This document shows positions 50,878-59,022 of a stretch of 64,000 bases of DNA, one piece after another; the stretch's first letter is position 1; the number at the start of each line of letters is the position of its first letter. Under the pieces are notes generated by a model. The model had not been told where the DNA came from. It saw nothing but the letters and a program-made list of their open reading frames with translations, and did not search any database. The position numbers were made by a program, and so were the translations under genes. The stretch is from Halorussus halophilus (GTDB lineage Archaea > Halobacteriota > Halobacteria > Halobacteriales > Haladaptataceae), in contig NZ_CP044523.1 of the NCBI RefSeq assembly GCF_008831545.1, positions 1,860,001 through 1,924,000 on the forward strand, given 5' to 3'.

Positions 50878-51693
50878 TCAATCTCCGCGCTTCGGCTTCG
50901 AGACGAACGTCGTCGGAAGCCAGTCGTAGTCGGGCGACACCTCGTTCGCCAGCACTGCGTTCAGCACGACGCCGACCAACAACACGAGTGCCGCGACGTA
51001 GAACCACGCCAACACCAGCAAGACAGCACCGATGACACCGTACAACTGCACGCTCTGGGAAGTCGTCGCGTAGAGTCGAAACCCGACGCCGGAGAGCGTC
51101 CACGTGGCGGCAGTGAACACCGTCCCCGGAAGCGACTCCCGGACGGTGGTGTCGAGCGGGAAGACGTAGTACAGCGGAAAGAACACTACGACGAGCGCGA
51201 CGAACAAGACGACTGGGCCGAGATACGGCCACGCGGCGTGGGTTACGACGAACGAGAGCGCGACGCCGACGACTGCGAGCAGCGCGAACGCGGCGGCCAC
51301 GACTAGCAGGCCGAGTGCGACGTTGATGAGTCGTTCGAGTGCCGACGCCTCCTTGCGCTCGCCGTACAGTTCGGCGAAACTGCCGTGGAGCGACTCGAAC
51401 ATTCGCACTGCGTTCCACAGCAGGAGAACCGCGGCGATGACTGCCGCGCGTCGTCTGCCCGCGCCGTTGCCGACGTTCCGACGGAGGAACCGAGTCGCGC
51501 CCGACCCTGCGACCGCTTCGAGACCCGGGACGAGCGCGTCGGTCGAACCGGTCAGCGAGAGGCCGAGGAACGCGAGCAGAAAGAGCGGAATCGCCGCACT
51601 GAACATGTGGTAGGCGAGACCCGCCGCAGTGACGGAGAGATGTCGCTCGCGGGAGACGGCCAGAACCGACTTGCACACTCTCAGCACGTTCAC
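50878..51693 (-). CDS. YihY/BrkB-family membrane protein
   Basis: About 271 residues from GTG at 51693 (ATG at 51726 is the longer alternative). Six membrane helices; SVTAAGLAYHMFSAAIPLFLLAFLGL is the family start and QSVQLYGVIGAVLLVLAWFYVAALVLLVGVVLNA the conserved C-terminal part. GTG is preferred because an AT-rich TTATTGTAT element (51715-51723, minus) sits 27 nt upstream. Once called ribonuclease BN, now taken as a transporter-like membrane family. Convergent with the PAP2 gene (9 nt). Confidence 0.85.
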   Translation of the reverse strand: MNVLRVCKSVLAVSRERHLSVTAAGLAYHMFSAAIPLFLLAFLGLSLTGSTDALVPGLEAVAGSGATRFLRRNVGNGAGRRRAAVIAAVLLLWNAVRMFESLHGSFAELYGERKEASALERLINVALGLLVVAAAFALLAVVGVALSFVVTHAAWPYLGPVVLFVALVVVFFPLYYVFPLDTTVRESLPGTVFTAATWTLSGVGFRLYATTSQSVQLYGVIGAVLLVLAWFYVAALVLLVGVVLNAVLANEVSPDYDWLPTTFVSKPKRGD

Positions 51694-51726
51694 CTTCTGA
51701 AGTTTGCAATCAGGATACAATAACAC

Positions 51727-52200
51727 GGTGGCCGACTGGTCGCCGGAGAGCGGCGTCGTACTCCGAGCGGTGGGCGTCCGTTCACCGATTCCGACGCGTC
51801 TGCCCTCCGTCAGACAAATGATTGATTTCGGAGAGACTGAAAGATAAACACACTACTGGTTGTAAATTTCTCGTTCGGGCGTGGTCTATCATCAACGTAG
51901 TTATGAGAAATGAGTCAACTTCACAGAACTTTTTGACTGAGACGAAAAGCAGGTACGGTGTCTCAGTCGGCTACTTTCGGGAGATGGGCCGCTCCCATCG
52001 AATCTATTTCTAGTTTGATACTAAAATAGAAAAGTTGGATAATTACCAGAATTTCGCTTAACCTTCTATAGTATCTTGATATTTTATAATCTATCCACGA
52101 GTAATTTAGAGTGAACGCTTGGTCCGGACGACGCGCTCGTGTGGTGCGCGGATGACCTCCTGGCCCGAACAGCGTGACGCTTCTCGTTGTCCAACCTACT
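51727..52200. other. AT-rich intergenic region
   Basis: About 470 bases of markedly lower GC without a credible gene; the 63-codon frame at 51822-52013 has no acidic bias and is not counted. It holds GATGGG (51983-51988) with CCCATC (51994-51999), a 6-bp dyad, and a long AT stretch (52010-52110) with several TATA-like words. Possibly a regulatory or formerly mobile segment. Confidence 0.5.
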
Positions 52201-52764
52201 ATGAAAGGGGAATATGCATTCTGTCCGAAAAGTGGTGCACGGCTCTCCGAGGAAATACACTACGACGAGTTCGGAAGGGGGTCGCGAACGCCGGTGAGAG
52301 ACGCCCATACGGGCGGCACGAAACCGGAAGGAGAACTGACGAACGGGTCGCTTCGGTCGTCACGCGTCGCCTTGTTCAACCACTTCCGTCGGTGTCACGA
52401 ACAACACGCCGATTCGTCGTGCAAGATGTACTCCCAGACTGCGCTCGCGTTCACTCGCCTGAAGCGGGCGGCGCGAGGCCGTCAGTCGTGGGACATGTAC
52501 GTCTGGTTCGCGCTCGGCCAACGACTCTATGACCTCGGGTACGAGGTGCAGTGGATGAACAGTCACGTCGAACCGCGGTGTCCCGACTGTGCGGGGCGAC
52601 TCAAGTACGACGCAACGGTCGAGCAGCAACTCAGAGCCCGGTGTGGGACCGACTGCACGGGTAACGACGGTGACAAACTCGAAGAGATACGGGAGACGGT
52701 CGCAGACCTCTACGTCCGCGCGTTCGAGGACGCGACCAGACCCGACGAGTTCGCGTTGCTGTAG
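52201..52764 (+). CDS. Haloarchaeal hypothetical protein with zinc ribbon
   Basis: 187 residues from ATG at 52201 (52174 is a longer choice). Only the second half looks typically haloarchaeal: DMYVWFALGQRLYDLGYEVQW, then a zinc ribbon PRCPDCAGRLKYD with ARCGTDCTG, and an acidic tail (EIRETVADLYVRAFEDAT). The first 70 residues are less acidic and may be non-coding or a different start may be used. Function unknown; the ribbon suggests nucleic-acid or protein binding. Confidence 0.55.
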   Translation: MKGEYAFCPKSGARLSEEIHYDEFGRGSRTPVRDAHTGGTKPEGELTNGSLRSSRVALFNHFRRCHEQHADSSCKMYSQTALAFTRLKRAARGRQSWDMYVWFALGQRLYDLGYEVQWMNSHVEPRCPDCAGRLKYDATVEQQLRARCGTDCTGNDGDKLEEIRETVADLYVRAFEDATRPDEFALL

Positions 52765-52829
52765 CCCCGGCCAGTTTCGAATCGCGCCGCGAACGACCTC
52801 GCCGATTTTCAAGCATGGTTAGAGAAGAC

Positions 52830-53873
52830 ATGCGGCTAGTGGAGATCATGGTGCAGACCGAACCTGCACAGGAGCGGATTCTGTCCTTGCTCGACGACGA
52901 GCAACTCGATTACACCGTGACAGATTCGGCGGACAAGGCTGGCTCTTCGGCCATCGTCACGCTGCCGCTCCCGACTCACACCGTCGAAACCGTCCAATCG
53001 CAACTGGACGAACTCGACGTGAACCACGACGCGTACACCGTCGTCGTCAACACCGAAGCCGTGGTCTCAGACGAGTCCGTGGACTCGTGGCCAGAAAACG
53101 ACGAAGAGACGATTACCCGGCGGCGTATCGCACGCGACGAACTCCACTCGAAAGCGGCGAACTTGCTCCCCGAACGGGTGACCTACCTGCTGATGACCGC
53201 GCTGAGTGCAGTGGTCGCCACTGCTGGCGTCTTGCTGGGGTCGATGCCGGTGATGGTCGGGTCGATGGTCATCGCCCCGTTGCTTGGCCCGTCGATGGCG
53301 ACCAGCGCGGCGACGGTCATCTCCGACAACGAACTGTTCGTTCGGAGCGCGAAGTATCAGGCGCTCGGAAGCGTTGTCGGACTCGTCAGTGCGTTGGGCT
53401 TCGCGCTCCTCGCGAAGACGATAGCCGTCCCGTCCGCCGAGATGGACCTCCAGACCAGTCTCCAACTGAGCCATCACACGTCGCCGACGTTCCTGCTCGT
53501 GTCCGTCGCACTCTGTGCGGGCATCGCAGGAGCGATTAGCCTCTCGACCAGCGGGATGACCTCGCTCGTCGGCGTGATGATAGCCGCGGCGGTCATGCCA
53601 CCTATCGGCGTCGTCGGCGTCGGCATCGCGTGGTTTCGCCCGACGGTCGTCCTCGGCTCTGGGGCGGTGGTTCTGGTGAACATGTTCTCCATCAACCTCG
53701 CGGCCATCGTCGGCCTGTGGTACTTCGGCTACCATCCCGAAGACTGGACGACCTTACGGGAGACGCGGAGTCGCATCCTCAAACGAATCCTCGTCCTCGC
53801 TGCACTCGTCGGCGCGTTGGCGCTGTTCCTCTCGAACGTAGAACACAGTCTGCCGGTGCTTCATCTCCCATGA
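52830..53873 (+). CDS. DUF389/TIGR00341 membrane protein
   Basis: 347 residues; ATG at 52830 preferred since the family begins MRLVEIMV, while ATG at 52815 adds five residues. Soluble N-terminal part (about 1-105), then six or so helices with VAPLLGPSMATSAATV- and MTSLVGVMIAAAVMPPIGVVG-like segments of the DUF389 repeat. Function uncertain, transporter-like. Overlaps the next gene by 4 nt (ATGA), starting a long chain of co-oriented membrane genes. Confidence 0.85.
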   Translation: MRLVEIMVQTEPAQERILSLLDDEQLDYTVTDSADKAGSSAIVTLPLPTHTVETVQSQLDELDVNHDAYTVVVNTEAVVSDESVDSWPENDEETITRRRIARDELHSKAANLLPERVTYLLMTALSAVVATAGVLLGSMPVMVGSMVIAPLLGPSMATSAATVISDNELFVRSAKYQALGSVVGLVSALGFALLAKTIAVPSAEMDLQTSLQLSHHTSPTFLLVSVALCAGIAGAISLSTSGMTSLVGVMIAAAVMPPIGVVGVGIAWFRPTVVLGSGAVVLVNMFSINLAAIVGLWYFGYHPEDWTTLRETRSRILKRILVLAALVGALALFLSNVEHSLPVLHLP

Positions 53874-55024
53874 CCACGGAACGCTCAGACACGACCGACG
53901 CTGACGGTATCGGCTCCGAAACAGATTCGGGCGACGCACGAACCGAGTCGTTCGTCCGAGTCCTGGTGTACGCGCTGGGCGTCCTCGCGAAGTTCGTCTC
54001 GCTCGTTGCGTCCATCGCGGCGGTCACGATACGACTCGTCCTCGCAGTCGTCACGAACGACGACAACCAGCGGCGCGCGCGCCGTTGGTTCCTCCTCGAA
54101 GGCAACCGCTGGATAATCATCGGTGCGCTCGTCGTGCTGATATTCGTCGGCTCGGTGACGCTCGGCTTGAGCAACGTCATCGGTGTCCGCGAGAGCAGTT
54201 TCGTGACGACGATGTTCTCGACCATCATCGCGGGCCTGTTCTCGTTCGTCCCGCTGGTCATCGCAGTGAACCAGTTGACGATTTCGCGGCTGTTCGGCAC
54301 GCCCGACAGACTTCGCCAACGAATCGACGGCGTCGAGGAGTTCCGCCGCAGCGTAGAGTCGCTCGCGACCGACACCGTCGTCAGTCCGACCGACCCCGCG
54401 GCGTTCCTCGCCATCGTCGCCGAGACGATGCGCGACCGGGCCGAGAAGTTGGACGAGACCAGCGACGTCGCCGACGAGGAAGTTCGCGCGGAACTGACGC
54501 AACTGGTCGAGGCAGTCACCGAGCAGAGCGAACAGATAGAAGCCGTGGTCGTTGGCGACCCCGAGTTGTTCGTCGCCCTACTCCCGACGATAGACGACGA
54601 CTACTCGGGACAAGCGACTCGCATTCGAAGACTCCTCACTGTCTACGGCGACGACCTCTCCGTCGAGTCCATCGAGTTGCTCGAAGAAATGCGGGAGACG
54701 TACCTCTCGGTGGACGTCGCGCGCCAGTACTTCAAGGTCATCTACCTCCAGCAGGAGTTGGCGACGCTCTCGCGCCTGCTGGCTTACAGCGGGACGACCG
54801 CGTTCCTGACCTCGACGCTGGTCATCATGATTTACGCGAGCGGCTACCCGCCAGCGGTCAGCGAGTTCGTGTTGCTGGTACTCGTGGCGCTCTCGCTGGG
54901 CGTCGCGTTCGCGCCACTCGCCATCCTCTTTGCGTTCGTCATCCGCATCGCAACCGTCGTCAAGCGAACGTCCGCGCCCGGCGCGTTCACGCCGAAGGGC
55001 GAGCGCCCTGCGCACGCGAGGTGA
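53870..55024 (+). CDS. Haloarchaeal membrane protein of unknown function
   Basis: 384 residues. About five membrane helices: 25-50, 72-95, 108-130 at the N-terminal side and two near 300-350; between them a soluble acidic helix-rich region (about 150-290, LSVESIELLEEMRETYLSVDVARQYF). The C-terminus ends basic (KRTSAPGAFTPKGERPAHAR). No family recognised. Coupled to DUF389 upstream by a 4-nt overlap and to the lipoprotein gene 3 nt downstream. Confidence 0.75.
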   Translation: MTTERSDTTDADGIGSETDSGDARTESFVRVLVYALGVLAKFVSLVASIAAVTIRLVLAVVTNDDNQRRARRWFLLEGNRWIIIGALVVLIFVGSVTLGLSNVIGVRESSFVTTMFSTIIAGLFSFVPLVIAVNQLTISRLFGTPDRLRQRIDGVEEFRRSVESLATDTVVSPTDPAAFLAIVAETMRDRAEKLDETSDVADEEVRAELTQLVEAVTEQSEQIEAVVVGDPELFVALLPTIDDDYSGQATRIRRLLTVYGDDLSVESIELLEEMRETYLSVDVARQYFKVIYLQQELATLSRLLAYSGTTAFLTSTLVIMIYASGYPPAVSEFVLLVLVALSLGVAFAPLAILFAFVIRIATVVKRTSAPGAFTPKGERPAHAR

Positions 55025-55027
55025 CCC

Positions 55028-56059
55028 ATGACGAACGACGACCACTCCCGAACCACCCGTCGCAGGTTCCTCGAACTCGGTGCAGGAGCCGCGAACGTCG
55101 CACTCGCGGGCTGTTTCGGCGGCGATGAATCGTCGCCGCCGACCGGCGAGACCACCAACCTCCCGAACCTCGACGAGGACGACGACCGCTGGCACGTCGC
55201 CGATTCGCCGACCCAGATGACGCTCTACGACGCGGTGCGGACCCGTGCCGGACCCTACGCGGTCGGCGAGGGCGGCCGCGTCCTCGGGCGACTCGACGGC
55301 GAGTGGCAGGTCGAACTGGAGAGTGGCCCCCGGGGCGAACACAACGGACTCCACGGCGCGGACGCCACCGCGAACGGTCGCCACCTCTGGTTCTGCGGTG
55401 ACAGCGGCGTCGTCGGGCGGTACGCGGTGGGCGACGGCGAACTGACGGACTTCTCGGCTCCGAAAGGTAAGACTTCGACGTGGGAGGACCTCGCCGTCGC
55501 CGGTCTCGCCGGACAGGAGTGGCTCTACCTCGTGAACGGCTCCGGCGAACTCCTGCGTGGCAAACACGACGGCGACGACGTGACGTGGGAGTCGGTCGTC
55601 AAACCGGGGTCGGGGTCGAGCGCGGCCGCAGTGGCCTTCGTCAATCGCGGCACGGGCTACGTCTGTGACACCTCAGGTAACGTCTTCCAGACCATCGACG
55701 CTGGCAGCGAGTGGCGACGCATCGGCATCGACCACGCAGGCGCGAACTTCCACGACGTGGCCGCCCAAGGCGCAGACGACGTGTCGGTCGCGGCCGATTC
55801 CGGCGGGATGTTCCAGTACAACGGCTTCACGTGGACGCGGCTCTCGGCGGGCGAGAACGCGATTCGTACCGTCGAGCGCAACAAGCACATCGGACTGGCC
55901 GCCGACTCGACAGGCGTCGTCTACGAACTCTCTCGCGGTGGCTGGCAGGCCGTCGGCGTCGGCGACGGTAACGGACTCCACGGGGTCGTTCTCGGGACCA
56001 CCGACGTGCCGGACGTGGCCGTCGGCGCGAGTGGGACGATTCTCGAACATCCACGATGA
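55028..56059 (+). CDS. Tat lipoprotein with Ycf48/BNR-like beta-propeller
   Basis: 343 residues. Tat signal TTRRRFLELG and lipobox LAGC (Cys about 29), then repeated blades of 40-45 residues (GYVCDTSGNVFQTIDAGSEW, DVSVAADSGGMFQYNGFTWTRL, HIGLAADSTGVVYELSRGGW). These resemble Ycf48/photosystem-assembly and WD/BNR propellers. Exposed on the cell surface, probably for protein-protein contacts. Co-transcribed with the two upstream membrane genes, so it may be their outside partner (inference). Confidence 0.82.
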   Translation: MTNDDHSRTTRRRFLELGAGAANVALAGCFGGDESSPPTGETTNLPNLDEDDDRWHVADSPTQMTLYDAVRTRAGPYAVGEGGRVLGRLDGEWQVELESGPRGEHNGLHGADATANGRHLWFCGDSGVVGRYAVGDGELTDFSAPKGKTSTWEDLAVAGLAGQEWLYLVNGSGELLRGKHDGDDVTWESVVKPGSGSSAAAVAFVNRGTGYVCDTSGNVFQTIDAGSEWRRIGIDHAGANFHDVAAQGADDVSVAADSGGMFQYNGFTWTRLSAGENAIRTVERNKHIGLAADSTGVVYELSRGGWQAVGVGDGNGLHGVVLGTTDVPDVAVGASGTILEHPR

Positions 56060-56098
56060 GCGACCGCTACTGTGTAAGCAACTACAGTAAGTTTCTGG

Positions 56099-56290
56099 TT
56101 TTTATGTGTTGAAATCATATCTCTATACGAACCCGGCCCGGCCGACGCCCCCTTCGGGGCGGATGACGCTCGGCTTTCCAGCCGGGACTCTGGCACTCGT
56201 TTTCGACCTGTACCGGCTTCGACCACTACCACTCGCTCGAACGCGGGGCGTTCGAGCGACGAGTTGCGCAATCGGCACACCCAGACAGAC
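56099..56290 (+). promoter_or_regulatory. Promoter and hairpin-rich leader of the permease gene
   Basis: TTTTTATG at 56099-56106 would place a transcript start near 56130, leaving a leader of about 160 nt, long for haloarchaea. It can form three hairpins: CGCCCC/GGGGCG (56146-56161), CTCGGCT/AGCCGGG (56169-56186) and a perfect 12-bp stem with 3-nt loop (56233-56259) ending 31 nt before the ATG. No U-run follows any of them. Candidate metal- or protein-responsive leader, or read-through control. Confidence 0.5.
56233..56259. repeat. Perfect 12-bp inverted repeat with GGG loop
   Basis: TCGCTCGAACGC (56233-56244) and GCGTTCGAGCGA (56248-56259) are exact reverse complements around GGG, the strongest dyad in the window. 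It ends about 31 nt before the permease start codon. Confidence 0.65.
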
Positions 56291-57772
56291 ATGATAGGAA
56301 CACTATTCGACGGTCTCGGTCTCGCGGCCGAGATGGCGTGGGAGACGTGGTGGGCGCTCGTCCTCGGGTTTACCATCACGGGCGCGGTCGAACAGTTCGT
56401 CAGCGACGAGCAGATGACGAGCTATCTCGGCGACGACGGCTGGCGAGAGGTCGGTCTCGGGACGCTGTTCGGGGCGGTCTCCTCCAGTTGTTCGTTCTCG
56501 GCCGTCGCCACCGCGAAAGCACTGTTCAAGAAAGGAGCCTCGGGCGTCGCCGCGCTCGCGGCGTTCATGTTCGCCGCGACGGACCTCGTGGCCGAACTCG
56601 GACTCGTGATGTGGATTCTGCTCGGGTGGGAGTTCGTCCTCGCGGACTTCGTTGGGGGCGTCGTCGCCGTCGTCGTCATGGCGTACGTCTACCGCGAGTA
56701 CGTGCCCGACGAGTGGTTCGAGACCGCCCGCGAACACGCGCTCGCGCTCGACGAAGTGACCTGCCCGGCCTGCGAGATGGCGGCCGACCCCGAGGACGAG
56801 GAGACCGTCAAGAGCGAAGTCGGCGGCACCACCGAGTACTTCTGCTGTGGCGGCTGTCTCCGGGCGTATCGGAATCGAACAGACACCGACGCGGACGACG
56901 CCGAAGCGTCGTCCGTGAGCGCGAACGGCGACTGGGCAGACGACCTCACGTCGCTCTCCGGATGGAAGAAAGCCGCGACCAACAGCGTCCGCGAGTGGGA
57001 CATGCTCTGGGACGACATCGCCATCGGCTTCCTGCTCGCCGGTCTCATCGCCGCGTTCGTCCCGCGAGCGTGGTGGACCTCGCTGTTCGGCTTCGGCGCG
57101 CAGGGCAGCCTGACGTGGGTCTTCGCCGGCGCGATTTTGGGGGTCGTCGTGGGTGTCGTCACGTTCATCTGCTCGGTCGGTAACGTCCCGTTCGCGCTCG
57201 TGCTGTGGACGAACGGGATTCCCTTCGGCGCGGTGTTGTCGTTCATCTACGCCGACCTCATCATCCCGCCAATCGTGAACGCCTACCGGCGCTACTACGG
57301 CAAGCGAATGGCCGCGGTCATCTTCGCCGTGACGGCGTTCGGCGCTGTCGTCGCTGGTGTGTTCGTCCACTTCGCGTTCGACCTGACTGGATTGATTCCC
57401 GCCCAAGGCACTACAGGCGGCACCGCGCCACACGGCTACACGCTCGTCCTCAACCTGCTGTTCACGCCGATTTTCCTCGCGCAAGTCGTCGCGACCTACG
57501 GCCACGAGGATCTCGGCGAGTGGCTGGTCGCCTTGCCGGGCGTCGTCGGCCCGTATCTCTACGGACTGGAGAAGGCGTCTGGTCACCTCGCTACAGCAGG
57601 CCGCGCGCTCACTCACGGCGCGAAAGAACTCGGGGAGGCCCTGTGGCGAGCAAGCCAACTCACCGCGAAACTGCTCCGTGCGCTCGCCAGAGCCGTGAGC
57701 GCAATCGGTGCGGCAGTCGCGACGGCCGTGGTACAACTGCTCGAAGCCTACCGGGATTTCCGCGACGCATGA
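56291..57772 (+). CDS. UPF0718/ArsP-type permease with embedded YHS-like metal domain
   Basis: 493 residues. Two sets of four to five helices. First half has the family segment SSSCSFSAVATAKALFKKGAS; second half repeats it as FICSVGNVPFALVLWTNGIPFGAVLSF. Between the halves, on the cytoplasmic side (about 155-200), lies a YHS/TRASH-like block: CPACEM, a spacer, then YFCCGGCLRAY. Known relatives (ArsP) export organoarsenicals; others are of unknown metal or organic substrate. Extra Cys-rich domain suggests metal sensing or delivery. The C-terminal tail (about 440-493) is helical and amphipathic. ATG at 56291 chosen; overlaps the next start by 4 nt. Confidence 0.85.
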   Translation: MIGTLFDGLGLAAEMAWETWWALVLGFTITGAVEQFVSDEQMTSYLGDDGWREVGLGTLFGAVSSSCSFSAVATAKALFKKGASGVAALAAFMFAATDLVAELGLVMWILLGWEFVLADFVGGVVAVVVMAYVYREYVPDEWFETAREHALALDEVTCPACEMAADPEDEETVKSEVGGTTEYFCCGGCLRAYRNRTDTDADDAEASSVSANGDWADDLTSLSGWKKAATNSVREWDMLWDDIAIGFLLAGLIAAFVPRAWWTSLFGFGAQGSLTWVFAGAILGVVVGVVTFICSVGNVPFALVLWTNGIPFGAVLSFIYADLIIPPIVNAYRRYYGKRMAAVIFAVTAFGAVVAGVFVHFAFDLTGLIPAQGTTGGTAPHGYTLVLNLLFTPIFLAQVVATYGHEDLGEWLVALPGVVGPYLYGLEKASGHLATAGRALTHGAKELGEALWRASQLTAKLLRALARAVSAIGAAVATAVVQLLEAYRDFRDA

Positions 57773-59022
57773 GCCTCGAAGAGTCTCGCGGCCTCGTTGG
57801 CTTTCGAGACGTGCTGGAACGCGAACCCGGGTTGTTCACGCTCGCAGTCCTCACGCTCGGCGTCAACCTCTCCGTCGGCGTCCTCGCGCGCTACGTCCCG
57901 GCGTATCTCCGGGCGTTCGGTGTCGGACCGATTCTCGTCGGCGTCGTCTGGAGCGGTTGGTTGCTCGCGCGGGCCGCACTCCCGTACGTCGGCCACGAGG
58001 CGCTCGCCGACCTACACCCGCGCGCCCTGCTCGCTGGCTTCGGCACGCTGGCGATGCTCGGCCTGTTCGTCTGGCTCGCGGCCCCGCACGCCGAGTCGTT
58101 CGATCCGTGGCTCTGGGTTCTCGCGGGCGGGGTCGTCTTGGAGACGTGGCGCTCGCACGGCCCCGGCGTCACCTTCACCGTCGAAGGTCGGAACCTCTCG
58201 ACCGACCGTTTCGCTCGGAGCCTTGCGACGACACGGACGTTCCGCCGCGTCGGCGTTCTGTTAGGCCTCAGTCTGCTCGTCGTGCTGTTCGCCATGGTGG
58301 GCGAGTTCAGGCCGGGGTTCCAACTCGTCGTCGCAGTCGTCGCATGCGTCGGCGCGGCCGCCACGGTCGGACGCATCGTTCTCGGCGAGACGGACCTCGA
58401 AGTGCCCCTCCGGTCGCCGCCGAGTAGCGAGCGAGTTCGCTCGGACTTGACGGAGTTGGCGACACAACGTCGGTCGCTGTTGCTCGGCGATACGCTGTTC
58501 CGGTTCGCACGCGGCATGTTCTACCCGTTCCTGATTCTCGTCGTCGCAGACAGAGCAGTGCCGGCACAGGTCGCAGGCTTCTCGCTGTCGCCGATCGCCA
58601 TCTTCACCGTCGCACTCGTCGCCGAGACGCTACTCGCGCTCGTCGCCTCGATGCCCGCGACTAGACTCGCAGACGAACTCGGCTCCCTGCCGGTCGCAAT
58701 CGGTGGGGTACTCGTCGTCGCGTTCGTCCCGCTGGGTCTGGCCAGTGTGCCGCCGACTCTCCTCGGTATCTCGGTACTGTTCGCGTGTTTCGGTCTCGGC
58801 GTGGCGACTCGCCCGGTTCGTCGTTCGCTGGTCGCTCGCGCGACCCGCGAAGTCGGTAGAGACGCGGCGGAGTTGTACCGCCTCGTTCGCCGCCTGCTCG
58901 TCGTGCCGAGCGCCATCGTCGGCGGACTGCTGTACGCGAACTCGCCGACGATGGCGCTCGGGCTGGCGACGTCGGTTGCACTGCTCGGTTGCTGGGAACT
59001 CCTGCGGCATTCGACCCAATGA
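57769..59022 (+). CDS. MFS transporter
   Basis: 417 residues, about 12 helices. Starts within a 4-nt ATGA overlap after the permease and ends in a 4-nt overlap with the oxidase gene. LGVNLSVGVLARYVPAYLRAFGVGPILVGVVWSGWLLARA shows the helix 1-2 pattern; GRNLSTDRFARSLATTRTFRRVGVL follows. Not a typical sugar-phosphate type; the substrate is unknown. Cotranslation with permease and oxidase suggests a common function around metals or cofactors (inference). Confidence 0.82.
   Translation: MSLEESRGLVGFRDVLEREPGLFTLAVLTLGVNLSVGVLARYVPAYLRAFGVGPILVGVVWSGWLLARAALPYVGHEALADLHPRALLAGFGTLAMLGLFVWLAAPHAESFDPWLWVLAGGVVLETWRSHGPGVTFTVEGRNLSTDRFARSLATTRTFRRVGVLLGLSLLVVLFAMVGEFRPGFQLVVAVVACVGAAATVGRIVLGETDLEVPLRSPPSSERVRSDLTELATQRRSLLLGDTLFRFARGMFYPFLILVVADRAVPAQVAGFSLSPIAIFTVALVAETLLALVASMPATRLADELGSLPVAIGGVLVVAFVPLGLASVPPTLLGISVLFACFGLGVATRPVRRSLVARATREVGRDAAELYRLVRRLLVVPSAIVGGLLYANSPTMALGLATSVALLGCWELLRHSTQ

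Noticed and set aside
51822-52013. 63-codon frame in the AT-rich gap
   Set aside because: No acidic bias, motif or promoter support.
56303-57736. 477-codon minus-strand frame opposite the permease
   Set aside because: Arg/Glu-rich shadow of a membrane protein gene; no family features.
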